A DNA stretch of 64,000 nt, taken from assembly GCF_004214815.1 (NCBI RefSeq), contig NZ_CP035926.1, positions 868,001 to 932,000 on the forward strand. The letters run 5' to 3'. The DNA is from Aliarcobacter thereius LMG 24486. GTDB lineage: Bacteria > Campylobacterota > Campylobacteria > Campylobacterales > Arcobacteraceae. The notes under the pieces were generated by a model. The model made no database searches and was not told the DNA's origin. It was given only the letters and a program-made list of their open reading frames with translations. Position 1 is the stretch's first letter, and every line of letters begins with the position of its first letter. Below, in pieces: positions 54,221 to 63,675 of the stretch. Both the position numbers and the translations under genes were made by a program.

Positions 54221-54840
54221 TTTTGATCTTTTTCTAAAATAGATAGAAGTAAATGAGTTAGAACATTTATTGGTCTTGAATTTAATTCTAAAAGAGATAT
54301 AGATTTATTAAAATTATCAAGTTCTTTTTTTCCTAAAGATACTTTATCTTCATTTGCTTTTAAAAGTATTTTAGATACAAGTTTTATAGCATCTTCTTTT
54401 GAAATTCTTTGATTTTCTTTAATAAAGTTATATAAAGTCTTTAAATCTAAATGTTTTATATTTAAATCTAAATTATTTTCTATATGAGTTGTTTTTAAAT
54501 TTTTATATAGAAGTCTTGAGTGTATTGTAGGCAAAATTGAACTTTTTGACTCAACTAATAGAATAAAAACAATATTTAAAGGTGGCTCTTCAAGAACCTT
54601 TAATAAAGAGTTTTGTGCTTCTATTCTAAAAGTTGAACCACACAAAAAAATATATTTTGTTTCATTTGTAGCAATATAAGCCTCTTTTAGAGCATTTTGA
54701 GCATCTAAAATCTGGAATTCACTTTTCTCACTATTTTTTATAACTCTTGTATAGTGACTTGGATAGAATTTTAAAATTTCATCTAATGCTGTATCAATAC
54801 TGTTTACAACTAATATAGATGATCTTTTTAAAGGATGCAA
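54217..54840 (-). CDS. holB: DNA polymerase III delta' subunit-like protein
   Basis: 207 residues from a TTG start. The segment FLCGSTFRIEAQNSLLKVLEEPPLNIVFILLVESKSSILPTIHSR is the classic delta' core including the SRC-like motif (here SRLL). It is short compared with E. coli HolB and lacks a Walker A motif, as in Helicobacter. It is a clamp-loader subunit. It follows hobA by 3 bases. Confidence 0.85.
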   Translation of the reverse strand: MHPLKRSSILVVNSIDTALDEILKFYPSHYTRVIKNSEKSEFQILDAQNALKEAYIATNETKYIFLCGSTFRIEAQNSLLKVLEEPPLNIVFILLVESKSSILPTIHSRLLYKNLKTTHIENNLDLNIKHLDLKTLYNFIKENQRISKEDAIKLVSKILLKANEDKVSLGKKELDNFNKSISLLELNSRPINVLTHLLLSILEKDQK

Positions 54841-54843
54841 AAC

Positions 54844-55395
54844 TTAATTCTCCACATTTATTTGAGCAAAAAGTGCAGCACTTAAAGTTTTATTATATAG
54901 CCTAAACATTTGTAAAAGCTTTATATCTAACTCATCATCATTTGATTTTAAATTTATTGCACCTTGTCTTTCTTCATCAAAAATCCATAAAAATGAGCTT
55001 TTTGTGATTTTTGCAAAAGTTGCTTTTGGATCTTGAGACTTACCAATATACCAAAAACAATAACCAGATGGAAAAGATATTTTTAACATATCTTTTATAT
55101 TTTGGATATCATCTTCAGACCTTACACTATTTATGTTTTTAAAAAATGCTCTAAAATCATAAAAAGGAAGATAAGGTCTGTTATATTTTGCTAAATTAAT
55201 ATTAGATAAAACATAGTTTAAAAACCACTCTCTATCGTTATCTGTAACAATAAGAACAGAGTAGTTTTTATCTAAAATATTAGTTATATTCTTTGAAACC
55301 AAAGGAGTCCATTCAAACTTTTTTTCCTCTAACCAAGGAGATATAACTTTATCTTGTCTAATTAAATCAACAGTCCAATTTAAGAATTCTTGCAC
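54844..55395 (-). CDS. hobA: DnaA-binding initiation protein HobA
   Basis: 183 residues from a GTG start. The start QEFLNWTVDLIRQDKVISPWLEEKKFEWTPL and the YLPFYDFRAFF segment match HobA, the tetrameric DiaA-like partner of DnaA that is restricted to Campylobacterota. It promotes DnaA assembly at oriC. Its position between lysC and holB/folP is the same as in H. pylori as I recall. This is one of the clearest lineage markers in the window. Confidence 0.9.
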   Translation of the reverse strand: MQEFLNWTVDLIRQDKVISPWLEEKKFEWTPLVSKNITNILDKNYSVLIVTDNDREWFLNYVLSNINLAKYNRPYLPFYDFRAFFKNINSVRSEDDIQNIKDMLKISFPSGYCFWYIGKSQDPKATFAKITKSSFLWIFDEERQGAINLKSNDDELDIKLLQMFRLYNKTLSAALFAQINVEN

Positions 55396-55397
55396 TT

Positions 55398-56609
55398 TTA
55401 TTTATCCAAATTATAAGCATCATGAAGTGATCTTACAGCTAATTCTGCATATTTCTCATCTATAATCATAGATATTTTTATTTCACTTGTAGAGATTATT
55501 CTAATATTAATATTTTCGTTTGCTAAAGCTGTAAATGCTTTTGAAGCAACTCCTGTATTTGATTTCATACCAACACCAACAATTGAAACTTTACAAATTG
55601 CTTCATTATAATCAATATTTTTAGCTTCAGCTTTAAATTGTTCCATAACTTTTTTACAAATTTCTAATTCATTTGTTGGAACAGTAAAATCTAAATCAGT
55701 AGTTCCATCAAGTCCTCTTGTTTGAACTATCATATCAACATTTATATTTGCATCAGCAAGAGCTGTAAATATTTTACTTGCAACACCTGGTTTATCAATA
55801 ACACCATACATTCCTACTCTAACTTGATTTCTATCTAAAGCTATTCCACTTACAATTGGTTTTTCCATTATTTCCTCTTCATTTGTTATTAATGTACCTT
55901 CAACTTCTGGAGTGAAGCTACTTCTTGATACTAGATTTACATTTAGTTTTTTTGCCATTTCTACTGATCTATTTTGTAAAACTTTTGCACCTAAACTTGC
56001 AAGTTCTAACATCTCATCATAAGATATTTTGTCAAGTTTTTTTGCTTTTGGCTCAATTCTTGGATCTGTTGTATAGATACCATCAACATCTGTATAAATT
56101 TCACAAACATCTGCTTTTATTGCACCTGCAATTGCCACAGCAGATAAATCACTTCCACCTCTACCTAAAGTAGTAACTCTTGAACCATCTTTTGTAACTC
56201 CTTGAAAACCAGCAACAATTATTATATTACCTTCATTTAAGGCATTTTTCATTTTTCTTGTATCAATATCTTCAATTTTTGCTTTAGTGTGAGAATCTGT
56301 TGTTAAGATTCCAGCTTCACGACCAGTCATAGAAGTTGTTTTATAACCTAAACTATTTAATGCAATAGAAAGTAGGGCTGAAGTAACTCTTTCACCAGAA
56401 CTTAATAGCATATCAATTTCTCTTGGTTCTGGAGTTTTACTATAATATTCTGCATATTCTATTAATTTATTAGTCTCTCCACTCATAGCTGAAACAATAG
56501 CTATAACATCATGACCTTCATCTTTTATTTTTTTAATAATTTGAGCAACATTTGAAATTCTTTCCAATGTTCCAACACTTGTACCACCAAATTTTAATAC
56601 CTTTAACAT
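55398..56609 (-). CDS. lysC: Aspartate kinase
   Basis: 403 residues. The kinase domain starts VLKFGGTSVGTLERI and contains TTLGRGGSDLSAVAIAGA and CEIYTDVDGIYTTDPRI; two ACT domains follow (about 265-400), so it is likely feedback-regulated by lysine or threonine. It starts the aspartate-family pathway. It is 2 bases from hobA. TSALLSIA is spelled with GCC-CTA, which creates an ARTAGGGC octamer on the + strand. Confidence 0.96.
   Translation of the reverse strand: MLKVLKFGGTSVGTLERISNVAQIIKKIKDEGHDVIAIVSAMSGETNKLIEYAEYYSKTPEPREIDMLLSSGERVTSALLSIALNSLGYKTTSMTGREAGILTTDSHTKAKIEDIDTRKMKNALNEGNIIIVAGFQGVTKDGSRVTTLGRGGSDLSAVAIAGAIKADVCEIYTDVDGIYTTDPRIEPKAKKLDKISYDEMLELASLGAKVLQNRSVEMAKKLNVNLVSRSSFTPEVEGTLITNEEEIMEKPIVSGIALDRNQVRVGMYGVIDKPGVASKIFTALADANINVDMIVQTRGLDGTTDLDFTVPTNELEICKKVMEQFKAEAKNIDYNEAICKVSIVGVGMKSNTGVASKAFTALANENINIRIISTSEIKISMIIDEKYAELAVRSLHDAYNLDK
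56371..56378 (+). repeat. Polar octamer AGTAGGGC
   Basis: Antisense to lysC; Ala-Leu coded GCC-CTA. Last copy before the dif-like site. Confidence 0.6.
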
Positions 56610-56624
56610 TTATCCTTTTCCTTT

Positions 56625-57116
56625 TTAAATATATCCCTCTTGTTTAAAATACTTTAACACCTGCTTATAAACAGTTCTTTTAAAAAATGTTATATGTTCA
56701 TAAATATCTTTTATAGATACAAATTTATATTCACTAAACTCTGGAATATCAGTATTTATATCTATTTTTGCTCCTTGTTTTAATTTAACTAAATAATACT
56801 TTTGTTTTTGCCCATCATATGGATACATCTTTTTGGCAATAACAGGAGGAAATAAATAAGATACCCAATCTGGATATTCAGCAATTATTTCTACATCTTT
56901 TGTTCCTATTTCTTCTTCAAGTTCTCTAAATAGAGCTTCTTTTGAACTTTCACCATCGTCAATTCCACCTTGAGGAAATTGCCAAGCATTTGAAACATCT
57001 ACTCTTGAAGCTATAAAAATCTCACATTTTTCTGGATATCTTGATGACAAAATAATTGCTGCTACATTTGGTCTTAAATTTTTTTTCTCTGTTTCATTCT
57101 CTTCTTTATTAGTCAT
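56625..57116 (-). CDS. rppH: RNA pyrophosphohydrolase
   Basis: 163 residues. The Nudix box GGIDDGESSKEALFRELEEEIG is complete and FRPNVAAIIL/WQFPQGG agree with RppH. It removes pyrophosphate from mRNA 5' ends to allow decay. It starts the rppH-lysC-hobA-holB-folP operon with AAGGA upstream and is divergent from hemW. Confidence 0.93.
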   Translation of the reverse strand: MTNKEENETEKKNLRPNVAAIILSSRYPEKCEIFIASRVDVSNAWQFPQGGIDDGESSKEALFRELEEEIGTKDVEIIAEYPDWVSYLFPPVIAKKMYPYDGQKQKYYLVKLKQGAKIDINTDIPEFSEYKFVSIKDIYEHITFFKRTVYKQVLKYFKQEGYI

Positions 57117-57131
57117 AAATATATTTTTCCT

Positions 57132-57137
57132 TATAAT
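57132..57137 (+). promoter_or_regulatory. -10 candidate for hemW
   Basis: TATAAT predicting a start near 57144. A second TATAAT at 57153-57158 would start at about 57165 and remove most of the leader. Confidence 0.4.
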
Positions 57138-57171
57138 TAGCTCGATATTTTATATAATATAGGATTAAAAA

Positions 57172-58263
57172 TTGCTTTTATACATACATATACCTTTTTG
57201 TGATAGTAAATGTTTTTACTGTGCATTTAACTCTTACACAAATAAAAATAGCCAAAAGATAAATTATATGAAAGCCTTGGAAATAGGCTTAGAAGACAGT
57301 ATTGATAGATATTTAAAAGATAAAAATATGAGATTAGAAACAGTATTTATAGGAGGAGGAACACCTTCAACAATAGATGCACATTTATATAAAAATATTT
57401 TTAAACTTTTAAAACCATATTTAGAAAAAGATTGTGAAATTACAACAGAAGCAAATCCAAATAGTGCAACAAAAGAGTGGCTAGAAACAATGTTTGATTT
57501 TGGAGTAAATAGAGTTAGCTTTGGTGTACAAAGCTTTAATGATAAAAAACTAAAATTTTTAGGAAGAAATCACAATAGACTTAATGCTATTAAGGCAATA
57601 CAAAATGCAAAATGTATAGGTTTTAATAGTATTAATTGCGATATAATCTATGGTGTTCAAGATGATACATTTAAGAGTTTAAAAGAAGATTTTGATACAA
57701 TAAAAAGTTTAGAAGTTGAACACATAAGTGCATATAGTTTAATTATCGAAGAAGATACAAAATTCTTTTTATATGAAAAAGAGTTAAGAAAAAGTAAAAA
57801 AAGTTTAAAAATAGATGATGAAGATCTTAGTTATGAACTTTTTAAATACTTAAATGATTTAGGTTATAAACAGTATGAAATAGCAAATTTTTCTTTAAAA
57901 GAAGAGTTTGAGTCAAAACATAATTATGGTTATTGGAGCCATAAAGAGTATTTGGGTCTTGGTGCTGGTGCTGTTGCTTTTATTGATGGTAAAAGAGAAT
58001 ATACAAATAAAAGTATAGAAAAATATATTGAAAATCCTTTATATAAAAGCTTTGAAAATCTTGAAAATGAAGATATAAAAGCAGAAAAAGTTTTATTGGG
58101 TTTTAGGTGTAAGTTTGGTGTTGATATGAGTTTATTTACAAAAACAGAATTAAATAAAATAGATGAACTAATAGAAGAAAACAGAGTTTGTATAGTAGAT
58201 AATAGGGTTTATAATAATAATTTTCTATTAGCAGATGAAATATCTCTCTATATTTTAGATTAA
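57172..58263 (+). CDS. hemW: HemW-like radical SAM haem chaperone
   Basis: 363 residues from a TTG start with AGGA upstream. The cluster motif CDSKCFYCAF (C10, C14, C17) lacks the fourth cysteine that HemN oxidases have, favouring the haem chaperone HemW over coproporphyrinogen oxidase. FIGGGTPSTI, RVSFGVQSFNDKKL and the C-terminal wing agree. It is followed by prmC after 10 bases. Confidence 0.88.
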   Translation: MLLYIHIPFCDSKCFYCAFNSYTNKNSQKINYMKALEIGLEDSIDRYLKDKNMRLETVFIGGGTPSTIDAHLYKNIFKLLKPYLEKDCEITTEANPNSATKEWLETMFDFGVNRVSFGVQSFNDKKLKFLGRNHNRLNAIKAIQNAKCIGFNSINCDIIYGVQDDTFKSLKEDFDTIKSLEVEHISAYSLIIEEDTKFFLYEKELRKSKKSLKIDDEDLSYELFKYLNDLGYKQYEIANFSLKEEFESKHNYGYWSHKEYLGLGAGAVAFIDGKREYTNKSIEKYIENPLYKSFENLENEDIKAEKVLLGFRCKFGVDMSLFTKTELNKIDELIEENRVCIVDNRVYNNNFLLADEISLYILD

Positions 58264-58273
58264 AAGGTTAAAA

Positions 58274-59140
58274 ATGACAATAAAGGATTGTGTAAGAAAA
58301 TACACATCAGAATTAAAAGAAGTTACACATATTCCAGCTAAAGAAGTTGAGATATTGATTATGTATTTATTGGAAAAAAATGTTATTTGGCTACATCTTA
58401 ACTATGATAAGCCATATACAAAAGAGAAAGAACTTCAAGAATTGATAAAAAAAAGAGCTAGTGGATATCCTTTAGAATATATTATAAAAAGAGCTAGTTT
58501 TTATGGTGAAAGTTTTATTGTTCAAGATGGTGTTCTAATTCCAAGACCAGAAACTGAGATATTAGTAGAAAATGCAAAAGAAATTATTGAAAAAGAGCTA
58601 GAAAATAGTGAAAAATATAAAGAAAAAACTTTAAAGATAGTAGAAATTGGTACAGGAAGTGGAATAATATCTACTATGTTGGCACTATTAATTGAAAATA
58701 TTGAGATAGTAGCTGTTGATATTAATCCAAAAGCCTTGGAACTTGCACAAAAAAATGCAGATAAATTTTCTGTAAGCAATAAAATAGAGTTTATAAACAG
58801 TAATTTATTTACAAATATTAAAACAGAAGATGTGTTTATGGTAGTTTCAAATCCACCATATATAAAAGATTCATATAAATTACCTAAAAATGTAGAGTTT
58901 GAACCCAAAAATGCACTTTTTGGAGGTCTTATAGGAGATGAACTTATTAAAAATATTATAAAAGAGACAAATAAAAGAGATATTCCTTATTTACTTTGTG
59001 AAATGGGTTATGATCAAAAGCTTAGTCTAGAAGAGTATTTTAAAGAGTTTAATGTAGAATTTCATAGTTTTTATAAAGATTATGAGAAGTTTGATAGAGG
59101 GTTTACTCTAAAATTTAAAGAAAAAAAGGAGAATAAATGA
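58274..59140 (+). CDS. prmC: Release factor glutamine methyltransferase
   Basis: 288 residues. An N-terminal helical domain is followed by YIIKRASFYGESFIVQDGVLIPRPETE, the SAM motif EIGTGSGIIS and the catalytic VSNPPYI. It methylates the GGQ glutamine of RF1 and RF2. The stop overlaps the start of the M3 peptidase gene. Confidence 0.94.
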   Translation: MTIKDCVRKYTSELKEVTHIPAKEVEILIMYLLEKNVIWLHLNYDKPYTKEKELQELIKKRASGYPLEYIIKRASFYGESFIVQDGVLIPRPETEILVENAKEIIEKELENSEKYKEKTLKIVEIGTGSGIISTMLALLIENIEIVAVDINPKALELAQKNADKFSVSNKIEFINSNLFTNIKTEDVFMVVSNPPYIKDSYKLPKNVEFEPKNALFGGLIGDELIKNIIKETNKRDIPYLLCEMGYDQKLSLEEYFKEFNVEFHSFYKDYEKFDRGFTLKFKEKKENK

Positions 59141-61107
59141 TGTTTAAAGAGTTTAATTTAGATAATTTAGAAAAATCAAGAGATTTATTGGAAGATATAT
59201 TAAATAATAGTAGAGAAGAGATTAAAGAACTTTTAGAAATAGAGAATAAAACATATAAAAACTTTGTTGTACCATTTCAAGAAATAGGGGAGAATATTAA
59301 TATATTTCTTACTCCTATATTTCATATTGATTCAGTAAAAAACTCTGAACTAACTTCAAAAGTATATGAAGAGTGCCTTCCTTTAATATCAAAATATGAA
59401 AGTGAGCTAAGCCAAAATGAAAATATTTATAGTGCTTTAAAAGATATACAGTCTAAGGAATATACATATTTAAATATTATACAAAATAAAGTGCTTGAAA
59501 ATGAAATAAGAGACTTTGAATTATCAGGATGTCAGCTTGAAAAAGAGAATAAGAAAAGACTTGAAGAGATTGATTTGACTTTAGCAGAACTTTCTCATAA
59601 GTTTTCTCAAAACCTTTTAAAAGCTACAAATGATTTTGAATTAATAGTTGAAAACCTTGAAGATGTAAAAGAGATTCCCAAATCAGATTTAGAATTAGCA
59701 AAATTTGAAGTAAATGGAAAAGTGAAATATAGATTTACATTACAAATGCCTTCTTATTTAGCATATATGACTTATGGTACATCAAGAGAAAAAAGAGAAG
59801 AACTTTATAAAGCTTATACTACAAGAGCACCAGAAAACGGACTAATTATTGAACAAATACTTAAACTAAAAGATGAAAAAGTTAAGATTTTAGGTTTTGA
59901 AAATTATGCTTCTTTCTCTTTGGCTACAAAAATGGTAAAAACAGAACAAGAAGTTGTAAACTTTTTAGAAAAAATTGGAAACCTTGCTAAACCTAATGCA
60001 AAAAAAGAGCTTGAAGAGTTAAAAGAGCTTGCATTAAAAGATGGAATTAAAGATTTTAAATCAAGTGATATGAGTTATTATAGTCAGAAGCTTAAAAAAG
60101 CTCAATATGATATTGATGAAGAGTATTACAGACCATATTTTGAGCAAAATTCAGTATTAAAAGGTTTTTTTGATTTTATGGAAGCTATGTTTGAAGTTAA
60201 ATTTACAAAGACAGATGCAAAAGCTTGGGATGATAAAGTACAGGTTTATGATTTAATTGAAAATGGAGTTATTAGTGCTAGAATTTTTATAGATTTAGAA
60301 TCTAGAAAAGATAAAAGAGGTGGTGCTTGGATGAACAACTGGCATTCACACTATAAAACTAGTAAAGGTGAAATAAACCTTCCAACAGCTTATATAGTTT
60401 GTAATTTTCCACCATCTTCAGATGAAATTCCATCACTTCTTAGACATAGTGATGTTGTAACTCTATTTCATGAAATGGGACATGCACTACACCATTTATT
60501 AAGTAAAGTAGAAGAGGTAAATGTAAGTGGAATTTCTGGAGTTGCTTGGGATGTAGTAGAATTTCCATCACAATTTTTAGAATACTTTTCATATGATAAA
60601 GAGGTTTTAAAGCTTTTTGCAAAACATTATAAAACAAAAGAGACTTTAAGTGATGAAGCTATTGATAAACTAATAAAAGCAAGAAATTTTCAATCATCAA
60701 TGGCGACTGTAAGACAAATAGAATTTGCTATGTTTGATTTTAAACTACATCAAAAGTTATACAAAAATGAAAATGAAGTACAAAATCTATTAGATTCTAT
60801 TAGAAAAGATTTTTCTGCAATGATCCCTCCTATTTATAATAAATTCCAAAATGGATTTTCTCATATTTTTGCAGGAGGATATAGTGCTGGATATTACTCT
60901 TATAAATGGGCAGAAGTACTAAGTGCAGATGCTTTTCATATGTTTATAGAGTCTGGAAATATATTTAATAAAGAGCTTGGAATTAAATATAAAAATGAAA
61001 TATTAAGTAAAGGTGGAAGTATTGATATGGATAAATTATTCTATAATTTTGCACAAAGAGAAGCAAAAGTTGAATCATTGTTAAAAATTGATGGAATTAT
61101 TAGCTAA
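59137..61107 (+). CDS. M3-family oligopeptidase
   Basis: 656 residues, cytoplasmic (no signal peptide). The zinc motif HEMGHALHHLL lies at about 445, with the third ligand in VEFPSQFLEYFS. FAGGYSAGYYSYKWAEVLSADAF is typical of PrlC/OpdA oligopeptidases. The start is one of two adjacent ATGs, with AAGGAG 5-8 bases upstream. It degrades short peptides, including cleaved signal peptides in E. coli. Confidence 0.93.
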   Translation: MMFKEFNLDNLEKSRDLLEDILNNSREEIKELLEIENKTYKNFVVPFQEIGENINIFLTPIFHIDSVKNSELTSKVYEECLPLISKYESELSQNENIYSALKDIQSKEYTYLNIIQNKVLENEIRDFELSGCQLEKENKKRLEEIDLTLAELSHKFSQNLLKATNDFELIVENLEDVKEIPKSDLELAKFEVNGKVKYRFTLQMPSYLAYMTYGTSREKREELYKAYTTRAPENGLIIEQILKLKDEKVKILGFENYASFSLATKMVKTEQEVVNFLEKIGNLAKPNAKKELEELKELALKDGIKDFKSSDMSYYSQKLKKAQYDIDEEYYRPYFEQNSVLKGFFDFMEAMFEVKFTKTDAKAWDDKVQVYDLIENGVISARIFIDLESRKDKRGGAWMNNWHSHYKTSKGEINLPTAYIVCNFPPSSDEIPSLLRHSDVVTLFHEMGHALHHLLSKVEEVNVSGISGVAWDVVEFPSQFLEYFSYDKEVLKLFAKHYKTKETLSDEAIDKLIKARNFQSSMATVRQIEFAMFDFKLHQKLYKNENEVQNLLDSIRKDFSAMIPPIYNKFQNGFSHIFAGGYSAGYYSYKWAEVLSADAFHMFIESGNIFNKELGIKYKNEILSKGGSIDMDKLFYNFAQREAKVESLLKIDGIIS

Positions 61108-61163
61108 ATTTTGTAATAATACAAATTCAGTAAAATTATATAAGTGATAAAGGATTTAAGAGT

Positions 61164-61634
61164 ATGACAAATTCAGAAACAATTTCAAAATTAAATGATG
61201 CATTAACAAGACTAATGGGTGCTTATCAAGAGCTTCAAATAGAGAATAATGAACTAAAACAGACTCTTGAATCTAAAAATAAAAAGATAAGTTCTTTAGA
61301 AGAAGAAAATAGTTCATTAACAATAAATGTTAATGAACTTAAAAATAATACAGAAGATGATAAAACAACAATATATTCTATGTTGGGTCAAATTGAAAAT
61401 ATATTAAATAAAAATGCTCAAGATGATAATATTATTGTAGAAGATAATAAGGTAAATATTGTTGAAGAAAATTTAAATGATAATATAAGTAAAATTGAAA
61501 CTATAAAAAATGAAGATATTAAAGAGAGTAATGATTTACTTGCTTTTGCACCTGAGAAAAAAGAAAAAGAGAACATCAATAAACTAGATCCAAATGATGA
61601 AAGATTATCATCTCTTTTAGGAATTATGCAATAA
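61164..61634 (+). CDS. Coiled-coil hypothetical protein
   Basis: 156 residues. Residues 5-65 form a clear heptad-patterned coiled coil (LTRLMGAYQELQIENNELKQTL), followed by an acidic, probably disordered middle and a short C-terminal LDPNDERLSSLLGIMQ helix. It has some likeness to ZapB-like division factors, but I do not assign it. It has its own ribosome site (AAAGGA). The stop overlaps the next ATG. Confidence 0.75.
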   Translation: MTNSETISKLNDALTRLMGAYQELQIENNELKQTLESKNKKISSLEEENSSLTINVNELKNNTEDDKTTIYSMLGQIENILNKNAQDDNIIVEDNKVNIVEENLNDNISKIETIKNEDIKESNDLLAFAPEKKEKENINKLDPNDERLSSLLGIMQ

Positions 61635-61918
61635 TGATTAAACAAATAGAGAAAAATGGTATATTTTCGCTATTTAATATAGATAATTTTATTCATTTAG
61701 AACAGATATTAGATGAATATTCTCCATCCTTGGCACAATATCATTTAGAAAATTTTTTTTCAAATATTGATGAAGAGAGTTTTTTAAATAAAAGAGAGAT
61801 ACAAAATAGTTTTAATATTGGAGATTATTCTATTTATCTTGATTATGATGATAATATCTATTTAGAATCTATAAAAGATAATCTTATAGATTCTTATCAA
61901 ACTTCTTCTTTATTTTAG
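61634..61918 (+). CDS. Small acidic hypothetical protein
   Basis: 94 residues, not recognised. It is rich in Asp, Glu, Asn and aromatic residues, without cysteines or a signal peptide. It overlaps the coiled-coil gene by 1 base (TAATG) and the convergent xerH by 4, so it is expressed with its neighbour. A joint function with the coiled-coil protein is possible but unproven. Confidence 0.65.
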   Translation: MIKQIEKNGIFSLFNIDNFIHLEQILDEYSPSLAQYHLENFFSNIDEESFLNKREIQNSFNIGDYSIYLDYDDNIYLESIKDNLIDSYQTSSLF

Positions 61919-62967
61919 AATATTTCAGTAGTTTTTCTTAATCTATCTTTATCAAAGTGGGTATAAATACGGCTAGTATTTATATCTGCATGACCTAAAG
62001 CTTCTTGAACTAATATCAAATCTTTATGTTTTGAATAAAGTAGGGTTGCAAAACTATGTCTTAACATATGAGCACCATTTTTCTCTTTTCTTATTCCAGC
62101 ACTTATTAGAATATTTTCAACAACTCGACTTATATATGCCTGAGTTAATCTATCTCCTTTTTGATTACAAACCAATATATCACTATTGCAAACTCTTTGT
62201 GTTAACCAATTTTGTAAATCATGCTCAATTATCTCTTTTTTTATCATAACAACTCTTGGCTTATTACCTTTTCCTCTAATTTGTAACATATAAACATCAT
62301 TTTCATTGAAAATTTCTTTTATTTTTAGATTTAGCATTTCGCTAACTCTTATTCCTGTATAAATTATTATTTTAATAATAAGTCTATTTCTATATCCTGT
62401 GTTTTCTGAAAACTCAAAATTATCAATTGCCTCTAAGAATCTACTTACTTCAACTTTATTCATAAAAGAGGGTAGCTTTGTACCACTATTTCCACTTAGT
62501 CCACCCCAGTTTTTCAACTCAATTTTGAATAAATAAGAAGTTCCATCTTCATTCTCATTTTGTTTATCTATATATGAAAATAGTGCAAGTAAAGCAATTC
62601 TATGATTTTTTTTACTTGCATCTGATAAAGAGCTAGTTTGACTAGCTAGAAAATCACTAAGAAACTCTTCATCTATCTCTTTCATAGATGCTAATCCTAG
62701 ATTTAATGTATATTTATACAGCTTTAAAAGAGGGATAAAGTATGTATTAATTCCAGCTAAACCTATATTCCTTGCATTTTTTACAATTATTTCTAATTCT
62801 TCAATAGATTTTGTACCTTTTACTAATAATTGAATAATAGAAGCTAATCTATCTTTATCTAATACATTTCTATTTGATAAACTAGTAAGTTTATATCTAA
62901 CGAATCTCTCAATCCAAAAAAGAAGTGTAGATTCAAAATTGTTTTTAAAATCTAAATCATATCTCAT
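61915..62967 (-). CDS. xerH: XerH-type chromosome-resolution tyrosine recombinase
   Basis: 350 residues. The catalytic set is complete: Arg207 (TGIRVSE), Lys233 (RGKGNKPR), His300 and Arg303 (HMLRHSFATLL), His326 (LGHADINTSRIYTHF) and Tyr335. The N-terminal SAM-like core-binding domain is longer than in XerC/D, as in XerH of Helicobacter and Campylobacter, where one recombinase does the job of the XerCD pair. It resolves chromosome dimers at dif, activated by FtsK. A dif-like site lies 52 bases upstream of its start. Confidence 0.92.
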   Translation of the reverse strand: MRYDLDFKNNFESTLLFWIERFVRYKLTSLSNRNVLDKDRLASIIQLLVKGTKSIEELEIIVKNARNIGLAGINTYFIPLLKLYKYTLNLGLASMKEIDEEFLSDFLASQTSSLSDASKKNHRIALLALFSYIDKQNENEDGTSYLFKIELKNWGGLSGNSGTKLPSFMNKVEVSRFLEAIDNFEFSENTGYRNRLIIKIIIYTGIRVSEMLNLKIKEIFNENDVYMLQIRGKGNKPRVVMIKKEIIEHDLQNWLTQRVCNSDILVCNQKGDRLTQAYISRVVENILISAGIRKEKNGAHMLRHSFATLLYSKHKDLILVQEALGHADINTSRIYTHFDKDRLRKTTEIF

Positions 62968-63018
62968 AAAAAGCCTTTAAATTAATAGAAAGAAGTATAT
63001 CTATTATAATGTTAATAT

Positions 63019-63046
63019 TAGTTTGAAAATTATAGTTTTCAATACT
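63019..63046. other. Candidate dif (XerH) recombination site
   Basis: An imperfect palindrome: left arm TAGTTTGAAAA, 6-base spacer TTATAG, right arm TTTTCAATACT. The inner 7 bp (TTGAAAA / TTTTCAA) are perfectly inverted. The 11-6-11 layout and position just upstream of xerH fit the dif/XerH arrangement described for this phylum. Confidence 0.72.
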
Positions 63047-63098
63047 AAAGTTTTGAATAAGTTATTAAAGTTATGGTTTAAGGAAAAAAGGAAATATA

Positions 63099-63674
63099 AT
63101 GGAAAATTTAAAATTAGAAACTACATTCAATCTTTTAGCATTTGCTTCAAAAGATAAATCTTTAACTCATTCAGAGTTTAGAATATTAGTTTACATAGCA
63201 AATAATAATGCTTTTACTATAAAACAACTTCAAAAAGATATTTCAATATCTTCAATAAATATAATTTGTAAAAACTTAAAAAAACTTATGAATTTAAATT
63301 ATGTAATTAAAGAAAAAACTAATCAAAGAAACAAATTTAATATTAGTCCTTATAACTATTATATAAATACAAAAAAGTTGTATTTACATAATAACTATAA
63401 TAATACGATAGATACAACTCTAAATAATGCAAATGAGTTATATAACTATTTTTTTGAAAAAATTCCTACAAATAGAAAAATAAATAAAACTGATAATTTT
63501 AAAGCAATAGATTACATTCATTATAACTTAAGAATATCTTATAAAAAAATAAAAGAAATAATTGATTTTATATCTAAAGATGAAGATTTAAAACTTAAAT
63601 ATTCTCGCCCTACTTTTTTAAGAAAAGATATTGATAAATTTTTAGAAAATGTTTATCTTTTTTTCTTTATCTAA
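63099..63674 (+). CDS. Winged-helix protein next to dif, possibly phage-derived
   Basis: 191 residues. The N-terminal half (about 15-90) is a winged helix (LTHSEFRILVYIANNNAFTIKQLQKDISISSINIICKNLKKL). The C-terminal part, with INKTDNFKAIDYIHYNLRISYKKIKEIID and SRPTFLRKDIDKFLENV, is weakly like the C-terminal domain of phage or plasmid replication initiators. It is very Asn/Lys-rich. A good ribosome site (AAGGA) precedes the ATG. Location about 50 bases from dif could mean a remnant of a Xer-dependent element. Function unknown. Confidence 0.65.
   Translation: MENLKLETTFNLLAFASKDKSLTHSEFRILVYIANNNAFTIKQLQKDISISSINIICKNLKKLMNLNYVIKEKTNQRNKFNISPYNYYINTKKLYLHNNYNNTIDTTLNNANELYNYFFEKIPTNRKINKTDNFKAIDYIHYNLRISYKKIKEIIDFISKDEDLKLKYSRPTFLRKDIDKFLENVYLFFFI
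63607..63614 (-). repeat. Polar octamer AGTAGGGC, inverted
   Basis: The only copy on the - strand and the only one beyond the dif-like site, so it also points at that site. Confidence 0.55.
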
Positions 63675-63675
63675 T

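Noticed and set aside
63099-63674. Complete prophage or integrated element at the end of the window
   Set aside because: Only one gene without att repeats or other phage genes; cheB follows directly.
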